17,722 nucleotides of DNA, from contig JAMOSM010000024.1 of the NCBI GenBank assembly GCA_027063075.1, forward strand, positions 1 to 17,722. Direction: 5' to 3'. Below are positions 12,887-17,722 of this stretch, one piece after another. Position 1 is the stretch's first letter. Every line of letters begins with the position of its first letter. The notes under the pieces are model-generated. The model ran no database searches and was not told the origin of the DNA. It saw nothing but the letters and a program-made list of their open reading frames with translations. The DNA comes from Nautiliaceae bacterium. GTDB lineage: Bacteria; Campylobacterota; Campylobacteria; Campylobacterales; Nautiliaceae. Both the position numbers and the translations under genes were made by a program.

Positions 12887-13993
12887 ATGTATGATACTAT
12901 AATTTTAGGGGCTGGCGCAAGCGGTCTTTTTTTGGCTGCACAGCTTAAAAAAAATTATCTTTTAATAGAACATAACTCTCAAATAGGCAAAAAGATAAAA
13001 GTAAGCGGAGGAGGGAAATGTAACATTACTAACAAAATTTTAACTCCTGAGCATTATAAAGGGAAGAGCGAATTTATATTAAGAGTCTTTAAGCATTTTA
13101 ATAATAAAAACCTTTTAAACTGGCTTAAGAAAAATAACTTAAAAGTAAAAGAGCTAAAGCCGAATCAATATTTTTTTGATTCTTCTGATGTTTTATTGAA
13201 TTTTTTTAAAAAAAATGTAAAAAATGTTTCTTTAAACACTGAAATTTTAGAAATAAAAGAAAACAGGGTAATAACTGACAAAGGGGAATTTAGGGCAAAA
13301 AATATTGTAGTGGCAACCGGAGGGGTCAGTTTTAAAAGTCTTGGTGCGAGTGATATAGGAATAAAAATAGCAAAATCGCTTGGACATAATGTTATTCCTT
13401 TTAAACCAGCTCTTGTAGGGCTTACGGTTCAAAAACAGGAAGAGTGGTTTAAGAAACTTAGTGGAATTTCTATTTTTGCAGATGTTTATGTTGGGAATAA
13501 AAAATTTTCTCAAAATATTCTTTTTTCTCACAGGGGTATTACAGGACCTGCTATTTTAAATGCGTCTTTATGGTGGGAGAGAGGAAAGATAAAAATAGAT
13601 TTTTTAAGAAAAGATGTTTCAAATTTTTTAAAAAATCCAAACAAACAAATCTCAACCCAGCTTCCTTTGCCAAAGAGGTTTGCAAAAGAGTTTTTGAATG
13701 TTATAGGGCTTGAGGATAAAAGAGTTAAATTTTTAAAAAAAGAAGAGATTAACAAATTAAGACTTTTAAACTCTTATGAGTTTGCTCCAGCAGGAATGTT
13801 TGGCTTTGAGAGGGCTGAGGTTAGCAAGGGAGGGGTTGATACCGATGAAATTGATGAGTTTATGAGAAGCAAAATAAATCCAAATATTTTTTTTATAGGG
13901 GAAGTGTTGAATGTGACAGGGGAACTTGGGGGCTATAATTTTCAGTGGGCTTTTTCTTCTGCTTTTAATGCGTTTAGGTTTTTAAGGCGGTAA
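12887..13993 (+). CDS. HI0933/YhiN-family FAD-dependent oxidoreductase
   Basis: A 368-residue flavoprotein. The Rossmann FAD loop is G8-A-G-A-S-G13-L near the N-terminus, followed by the family marks IGKKIKVSGGGKCNITNK, VVATGGVSFKSLGASDIG with LVGL, HRGITGPAILNAS, AEVSKGGVDTDEID and the C-terminal FAD motif GEVLNVTGELGGYNFQWAFSSA. These define the HI0933-like group (COG2081), found in most bacteria and of uncertain substrate; BaiN is a relative. It is transcribed alone, divergent from ybgC. Its last 52 nt overlap, tail to tail, the coding end of the PilO-like gene. The ATG has an AAAAAGG site. Confidence 0.92.
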   Translation: MYDTIILGAGASGLFLAAQLKKNYLLIEHNSQIGKKIKVSGGGKCNITNKILTPEHYKGKSEFILRVFKHFNNKNLLNWLKKNNLKVKELKPNQYFFDSSDVLLNFFKKNVKNVSLNTEILEIKENRVITDKGEFRAKNIVVATGGVSFKSLGASDIGIKIAKSLGHNVIPFKPALVGLTVQKQEEWFKKLSGISIFADVYVGNKKFSQNILFSHRGITGPAILNASLWWERGKIKIDFLRKDVSNFLKNPNKQISTQLPLPKRFAKEFLNVIGLEDKRVKFLKKEEINKLRLLNSYEFAPAGMFGFERAEVSKGGVDTDEIDEFMRSKINPNIFFIGEVLNVTGELGGYNFQWAFSSAFNAFRFLRR

Positions 13994-14526
13994 TGTTCTA
14001 TTTTTAGTTTTAGCTCAATTGAGTTTTTGTTTTTTTCAAAGTCAATAGGAAAATAGACCCTTATTACGTATTTGTATTTTTTTAATGCGTCTGCAAAATT
14101 GTAAAAGTCCTGCGGTGATTTTATGTTTGCGTTTATATAGTAAATTGTTTTTATAAAGTTCTGTTTATAAACAGAGGTTTTGTCTTTTTTTATTTTTTCT
14201 ATTTGCATAAATGAAGATGCAAATTTTTTAAAATTTTGAATGTCAAATTCGCGCCTAAAAGCTGTAAGAATATGAGTATTTTGTTTTTTGAGCTCATTTA
14301 ATTCTTTTAAGGTTTGATTGTATTGTGTTTTTATGTATAAATAGTTTTGTTTAGTTTCAAAGTAAAGGGCTTGATTTTTTTTAAATGTCTTAATAGAAGG
14401 AGCTATTATAAAAGCTATTGTAATAAGTGTAATGATTATGTAAAGGGTGAAAAAAAGAAAATTTTTTATAACATCAATTCCGTAAATATATACTCTTGGG
14501 ATTTTTATTTTTTTAATAAGTTTCAT
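13942..14526 (-). CDS. PilO-like inner-membrane protein (tentative)
   Basis: A 194-residue protein with a basic N-terminus, one membrane helix (about 22-45), a coiled-coil stretch (about 52-85, LKELNELKKQN) and a small C-terminal alpha/beta part (IYYINANIKSPQDFYNFADALKKY, then SIELKLKIEHYRL). This TM-coil-ferredoxin layout, and the position right after a PilN-like gene, suggest PilO, a part of the alignment complex between a pilus ATPase platform and the secretin. There is no diagnostic motif, so the call rests on architecture and order. I prefer ATG 14526 (14-nt overlap with the upstream gene) to an ATG at 14622, which would add 32 residues lying wholly inside that gene. The 3' end overlaps the convergent flavoprotein gene by 52 nt. 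Confidence 0.6.
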   Translation of the reverse strand: MKLIKKIKIPRVYIYGIDVIKNFLFFTLYIIITLITIAFIIAPSIKTFKKNQALYFETKQNYLYIKTQYNQTLKELNELKKQNTHILTAFRREFDIQNFKKFASSFMQIEKIKKDKTSVYKQNFIKTIYYINANIKSPQDFYNFADALKKYKYVIRVYFPIDFEKNKNSIELKLKIEHYRLKNLNALKAEEKAH

Positions 14527-15037
14527 TTTCTTCACTTTGAATATAGTTTTGAGATTTAAACCTATACCATCCGTTTGGGAGTTTATAAAATGTGGTAACA
14601 GTTTTTTCAAAAATTGATTCAAGGGGAGGAAGCATTAAAAGGTTATATACATCTTTTGTAGGGGTTATGCCGTATATTGTTAATTTATTTTTATCTATAT
14701 AAAATTTTTCTAATGTAATAGGGTCTGGTATTAAATCAAGAAGATTTTTTATCTGCTGTTTTGTAAGGTCGTTTTTTATCATTATATTTTCAAAAACACT
14801 TTTTTGAATATAAATAAACTCTTTTTCTTCATTTAACTGCATTGTTTTTAATTTGAGTTCATATGCTTTTTTATTTAATTCTTTTGTTTCTTTTTTTAAA
14901 ATATATGCTTTAAATGTCAAAAAAAGGCTAAAACTTATATAAAGTAGTAATGAAATGGCAATAAAAATAAGCCATAGTTTTGTATCTTCTTTAAATATCG
15001 GTTTTTTTTTCGGTATTTTAAAACTATATACTCTCAA
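14513..15037 (-). CDS. PilN-like inner-membrane protein (tentative)
   Basis: A 174-residue protein: short cytoplasmic N-terminus with basic residues (MRVYSFKIPKKKP), one membrane helix (about 22-46), a coiled coil (about 47-80), then a small domain with LLDLIPDPITLEKFYIDKNKLTIYGITPTKDVYNLL. The pattern of a proline-led LIP, a strand describing the residue set, and I-x-G-x-T before a helix is like the periplasmic domain of PilN/GspL-type proteins. PilN's N-terminus normally binds PilM, here the gene just upstream, with a 14-nt overlap. The call is based on architecture, local pattern and gene order. Related single-helix proteins occur in Campylobacter transformation (cts) operons. Confidence 0.65.
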   Translation of the reverse strand: MRVYSFKIPKKKPIFKEDTKLWLIFIAISLLLYISFSLFLTFKAYILKKETKELNKKAYELKLKTMQLNEEKEFIYIQKSVFENIMIKNDLTKQQIKNLLDLIPDPITLEKFYIDKNKLTIYGITPTKDVYNLLMLPPLESIFEKTVTTFYKLPNGWYRFKSQNYIQSEENETY

Positions 15038-15899
15038 TTGACAACCTATTTATAATTTGTAAAATGTCCGGGTTTTGATATTCTGCCGGAATTAATATTT
15101 CATCTTCAATTAAATTTGTAATAGCTACATCAATTCCTGCGGTGTCTAAAATTATAATTTTTTCTATAAATTCATTGCTGTAATTTTTATAATACTCTTT
15201 TAGAGATGTTTTTATAAAATTTAAAATTTCAACTTCTATTCCTGTTGTAAGGTTGTTTAATTTTTCTTCAATGTTTTCAATTTCTTCAATTTCATCAATA
15301 TCTTCAATATTCTCTATTGAAGAATCTAATGAATCATCTATTAAGTCTAAATCGTCAATTTCTTCTATTTCATCAATTTCATCTTTTTCTTCAATCTCTT
15401 TTATATCGCTGTATTTAGGAATAAAGTTTTCATAAGTTAATAGGATTATATAACTTTTAAAAACTAAGACATAAATTATGTTTTTTCTCTCTTTTGCTAA
15501 ATAATCTATTACTGCAAATACCGAATAAATAAAATCTATTTCAAACCTGTATTCTTCTTGGAGTCTGATTATGTCATAAACAGAAGCATAAAAAGAGTAT
15601 TTATTATCAATACATACAATCTTTACATTTTCATAATCTATATCTTTTTTTAAATACTCTTTTTTATTGCAGCTCTCTATTACTCCCTGGTTTAATGTAA
15701 AAAGGATAGTTGATGTATATGTTTGCGGATTTTGGGTTATTTTTTCTTTTATGAATTTTTCTAGCTCTTTTTTTTCTTCAAATTCTTTTCTTTCTTCTGA
15801 AATTATTTTTTTGTTTTTTAAAGTCTGTATTAAAAGAAAATATTTTTTGTCTTTATAAAAAGAGATAAAATCTCTTTTTATAAATTTTTCTAAAAACAT
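15024..15899 (-). CDS. PilM-like protein with acidic low-complexity insert (tentative)
   Basis: A 291-residue soluble protein with no signal or membrane segment. The N-terminal 160 residues look alpha/beta, with KNIIYVLVFKSYIILLTYENFIPKYSDI resembling the second phosphate-loop strand pair of actin-like proteins such as PilM. The end (FIEKIIILDTAGIDVAITNLI) could match the last subdomain. The classic PilM nucleotide motif near the N-terminus is not recognisable, so ATP binding is doubtful. An Asp/Glu/Ile-rich stretch (about 166-212) interrupts it, encoded by repetitive DNA. The ATG lies inside the last codons of the recombinase gene (10-nt overlap). PilM is suggested mainly because PilN- and PilO-like genes follow; otherwise it would be hypothetical. 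Confidence 0.45.
   Translation of the reverse strand: MFLEKFIKRDFISFYKDKKYFLLIQTLKNKKIISEERKEFEEKKELEKFIKEKITQNPQTYTSTILFTLNQGVIESCNKKEYLKKDIDYENVKIVCIDNKYSFYASVYDIIRLQEEYRFEIDFIYSVFAVIDYLAKERKNIIYVLVFKSYIILLTYENFIPKYSDIKEIEEKDEIDEIEEIDDLDLIDDSLDSSIENIEDIDEIEEIENIEEKLNNLTTGIEVEILNFIKTSLKEYYKNYSNEFIEKIIILDTAGIDVAITNLIEDEILIPAEYQNPDILQIINRLSIESI
15262..15400 (-). repeat. Degenerate tandem repeat coding for an acidic tract
   Basis: On the plus strand the stretch is built from variants of TTCTTCAAT and TTCATCAAT, period 3n. On the minus strand it encodes runs such as DEIEEIDD and EDIDEIEEIEN, an (E/D)(E/D)I pattern. Units are imperfect, so it is an old expanded repeat rather than a perfect microsatellite. 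Confidence 0.6.
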
Positions 15900-16699
15900 A
15901 GCGGATGTGCTTTTAGGTAATTTTTTAATTTTAATGAATTGCTAAGTTTTGTATAAATCTGGGTTGTTGAAATAAATTCGTGTCCTAAAAGTTCGCTTAC
16001 GTCTGTAATTCGTGCGCCTTTATCAAGCATTAAAGTGGCAAAGGAGTGTCTTAGCTGATGAGGGGTTACGTGAATTCCTATTTTTTTAAACGCTTTTTGA
16101 ATTAAATACCTAAGCTGATTATCACTCATCTGTTTGCCGTTAGTTTCAAAAAGATACTCTTTTTTAGGGTTGAGTTCAAGATATTTTTTTATAAATTCTT
16201 TTAATTTCGGATGAAGAGGGATATAACGTGTTTTATCTCCTTTTCCTTTTACCTCTACCCATTCTTCTTTTATGTCTTTTAATTTTAAATTTCTTGCCTC
16301 ACTGATTCTAAGTCCTAAGGAAAATATTACCATAATGGCTAAATATTCATCCATATTAGCCTGTTTTAAAGCTTCTTTTATATGATTTAAGCTTACAGGT
16401 TTTGGAAGGGTTTTTGGAACTTTGATATGCTCATCACCTATAATTTTATATTTAAACCCCTGTGTTTTTAAATATTCAAAAAAACTTCTAAGGACAGATA
16501 TTTTTTTTGCAATTGTCTTTTTACTAAGATGTGCTATTTTTAGCCTGTAAGGCGTAATGTCAATAATATTGCCTTCTATTTCAATATGGTTTATCGCCTC
16601 TTTTAAAACATTTTCATAAGTTCTGTGTGTTTGAGGCGAATTTGTTTTTTTAAGATAATCTAAAAATTTAACCGCTTCTTTTTGTAAAAAGTTTTTCAT
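15890..16699 (-). CDS. XerC/D/H-type tyrosine recombinase
   Basis: A 269-residue site-specific recombinase. The N-terminal SAM-like core-binding domain (about 1-90) contains NSPQTHRTYENVLKEAINH. The catalytic domain has the full set: Arg131 in GLRISEARNL, the Lys of KGKGDKTR (151-158), H214-x-x-R217 in TPHQLRHSFATLML, His240 in LLGHEF and nucleophile Tyr249. Campylobacterota resolve chromosome dimers with a single recombinase, XerH, acting on difH, so this is the likely XerH of the organism, though H. pylori XerH is longer (about 360 residues). I saw no dif-like palindrome. It overlaps the TPR gene upstream by 32 nt and the PilM-like gene downstream by 10 nt, an operon setting rather than a phage or integron one. 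The ATG has AAGAGAG upstream. Confidence 0.85.
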   Translation of the reverse strand: MKNFLQKEAVKFLDYLKKTNSPQTHRTYENVLKEAINHIEIEGNIIDITPYRLKIAHLSKKTIAKKISVLRSFFEYLKTQGFKYKIIGDEHIKVPKTLPKPVSLNHIKEALKQANMDEYLAIMVIFSLGLRISEARNLKLKDIKEEWVEVKGKGDKTRYIPLHPKLKEFIKKYLELNPKKEYLFETNGKQMSDNQLRYLIQKAFKKIGIHVTPHQLRHSFATLMLDKGARITDVSELLGHEFISTTQIYTKLSNSLKLKNYLKAHPLCF

Positions 16700-17126
16700 A
16701 TAGCTCTCTTATTTTTTTGTATTTTTCCTGTGCTTCTTTTTTTAATTTTTCTGGCAGTAAAAGGGATGGTTTTAAAAGTTTGTATTCATCTAACAAAATT
16801 TCAAGCATTATTTTTACTCTTAATCTGTCTTTTTTTGTAATATAAGATTTGTTTGCTATTTTTTCAATTTCTTTCATAAATGTTTCATAATCTTTTAAAA
16901 AGTTTTCCCACTCTTTTGCAATCTCTGTTTGTGTCATTATTGTAAAAGCCATTCTGTTATAAGGATTTAGAACATAGGCTTTTTTTGCCAATTTATAAGC
17001 TTTGTCGTACTCTCCTGTTTCAAAATAGTATCTTGCCTTAATTGCTAAACGGTATGACGGGTTGAAATAAAAATAAAGCCCGCTTGTAATAAAAACAAAA
17101 AGTATAAAAAGTAATATTTTTTTTAT
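16668..17126 (-). CDS. Membrane-anchored TPR protein with an apparent ATA start
   Basis: Reading from ATA 17126 gives 152 residues: [19 protein letters not shown], a signal-anchor helix, then a TPR-like unit ([20 protein letters not shown], followed by LNPYNRMAF) and a charged helical tail ending EKLFTKRSG. No ATG, GTG or TTG exists in this frame between the upstream in-frame stop and TTG 16991, and starting at that TTG would remove the membrane helix and half the TPR. ATA 17126 sits 4 nt after AGGAAAGG and overlaps the miaB stop codon, exactly where an ATG would be expected. Either AUA initiation, a mutated start or a sequencing error explains this. The role is unknown; a TPR lipoprotein or anchor protein beside Pil-like genes could be a pilus assembly factor (compare PilF), but this is speculation. 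Confidence 0.6.
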   Translation of the reverse strand: MKKILLFILFVFITSGLYFYFNPSYRLAIKARYYFETGEYDKAYKLAKKAYVLNPYNRMAFTIMTQTEIAKEWENFLKDYETFMKEIEKIANKSYITKKDRLRVKIMLEILLDEYKLLKPSLLLPEKLKKEAQEKYKKIRELYEKLFTKRSG

Positions 17127-17722
17127 ATTACCTTTCCTTTTAGGGTATGTTTATTAGCCTCTGTTATTTTTACATCGACTATTTTACCAAGTAAATTAGG
17201 GTCTTTGTCAAGTTTTACGGTAAAAAAGTTGTCACTTTTACCCATTCCGGGCTCTTCTACTAAAACTTTATAAACTTTTCCAATCTGATTTTTGCTTATT
17301 TCATCAAGAATTTGAGCGTGGAGTTCTTGAAGTTTATAAAGTCTTTTTTTTGCAATATCTTTTGGTACCTGGTTTTCAAATTCAGCCGCTTCTGTGAGTG
17401 GTCTTGGAGAATATACAAAAGAAAAAATCTGTTCAAATTTTACTTTTTCTACAACTTCAAGCGTCTCTTTAAAATCTTCTTCACTCTCACCCGGAAATCC
17501 AACTATTATATCGGTTGAAATTGCAACGTCTGGAATTTCTCTAATAATTGAGGTTCTGTTTAAAAACCACTCTTTAGAATATCCCCTTTTCATATCTTTT
17601 AAAATTTTGGTACTTCCACTTTGAAGTGGGAAATGGATATGTTTGCATATTTTTGGATTATTTGCAAACTCATCTAAAAACTTATCGTCAGCGTGAAGTG
17701 GGTGAGGGGATGTAAAACGTAT
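17123..17722 (-). CDS. miaB: tRNA-2-methylthio-N6-dimethylallyladenosine synthase MiaB, 5' end outside window
   Basis: The C-terminal 199 residues of a radical-SAM methylthiotransferase; the frame is open to the window edge. Visible are [65 protein letters not shown] and, from about residue 145 of the visible part, a TRAM RNA-binding domain ([18 protein letters not shown], ending LKGKVI). MiaB adds the methylthio group to i6A37 of tRNAs. The motifs fit MiaB better than RimO, whose central motifs differ. The N-terminal [4Fe-4S] domain and radical-SAM cysteines lie outside. An internal ATG (17593) is not the start, because similarity continues upstream of it. Its stop overlaps the ATA start of the TPR gene. 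Confidence 0.94.
   Translation of the reverse strand: MRFTSPHPLHADDKFLDEFANNPKICKHIHFPLQSGSTKILKDMKRGYSKEWFLNRTSIIREIPDVAISTDIIVGFPGESEEDFKETLEVVEKVKFEQIFSFVYSPRPLTEAAEFENQVPKDIAKKRLYKLQELHAQILDEISKNQIGKVYKVLVEEPGMGKSDNFFTVKLDKDPNLLGKIVDVKITEANKHTLKGKVI

Noticed and set aside
12887..13993. FAD oxidase half of a split MnmC partnered with the mnmD-like gene
   Set aside because: Its motifs (SGGGKCNITN, GELGGYNFQWAFSSA) are those of the HI0933/YhiN family, not the DAO-type oxidase of MnmC.
14527..14622. ATG 14622 as the start of the PilO-like gene
   Set aside because: The added 32 residues lie wholly within the PilN-like gene and read as low-quality sequence; ATG 14526 gives a basic N-terminus before the membrane helix and a 14-nt overlap like its neighbours.
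15253..15435. Plus-strand Ser/Ile-rich open frame
   Set aside because: It is the mirror of the acidic repeat in the PilM-like gene; repetitive DNA leaves several frames open.
15420..16625. TTTTCATAAGTT twice (near 15429 and 16611) as dif half-sites for the Xer recombinase
   Set aside because: Neither copy has a matching opposite half-site about 6 nt away; both lie inside coding sequence and look like chance.
17123..17593. Complete 156-residue protein starting at ATG 17593
   Set aside because: MiaB similarity ([15 protein letters not shown]) continues upstream in the same frame to the window edge, so this is an internal Met of a truncated miaB.
1..17722. Biosynthetic cluster around the SagB-like gene, CRISPR array, prophage or integrated element around the tyrosine recombinase
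   Set aside because: No precursor peptide, cyclodehydratase, repeat-spacer pattern, phage gene or attachment-site duplication was seen; the recombinase lies in an ordinary overlapping operon.

Overview
The window looks like a low-GC chromosome segment from a Campylobacterota (Epsilonproteobacteria) member, most likely a relative of Nautilia, Caminibacter or Lebetimonas. The evidence is the adjacent pyrG-recJ pair (also seen in Campylobacter and Helicobacter), a 70-residue epsilon-type S21 protein, a XerH-like recombinase, very dense gene packing, and promoters that show a -10 box in T/A-rich DNA without a clear -35. Genus placement is inference; no database was searched. No tRNA, rRNA, CRISPR array or insertion sequence was seen.

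Layout. 1-1192 (-): 3'-truncated SagB/ThcOx-type nitroreductase with two nitroreductase modules. 1325-3128 (-): OmpR-family response regulator and its histidine kinase, overlapping by 8 nt. 3212-4198 (+): tsaD. 4247-4459 (-): rpsU with a hairpin terminator at its stop codon. 4543-5256 (+): spherulin-4-like lipoprotein. 5283-12077 (+): a gap-free run of five genes, pyrG, recJ, mnmD-like methyltransferase, di-heme cytochrome c peroxidase, and a membrane protein with degenerate GGDEF and intact EAL domains. 12172-12850 (-): ybgC and yraN. 12887-13993 (+): HI0933-family flavoprotein. 13942-17722 (-): an overlapping run miaB (5'-truncated), TPR protein, XerH-like recombinase, then three genes that look like divergent PilM, PilN and PilO.

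How the genes work together. Core functions (CTP synthesis, RecJ repair, tRNA modification by TsaD, MnmD and MiaB, ribosomal S21) are mixed with envelope and signalling genes. The peroxidase and EAL protein are translationally coupled to the housekeeping genes upstream. The PilMNO-like trio could form the inner-membrane platform of a type IV pilus or competence machine whose other parts lie elsewhere.

Points worth a second look: a T9 tract puts the peroxidase signal peptide out of frame with the mature protein (T10 would restore it); the TPR gene has no ATG/GTG/TTG at its natural N-terminus but an ATA behind a good Shine-Dalgarno sequence; ybgC and the HI0933 gene diverge from one 36-nt gap with overlapping -10 boxes; and 12102-12133 holds an OmpR-type direct repeat beside a -10 box with no recognisable gene downstream. 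I found no clear new defence or mobile system.
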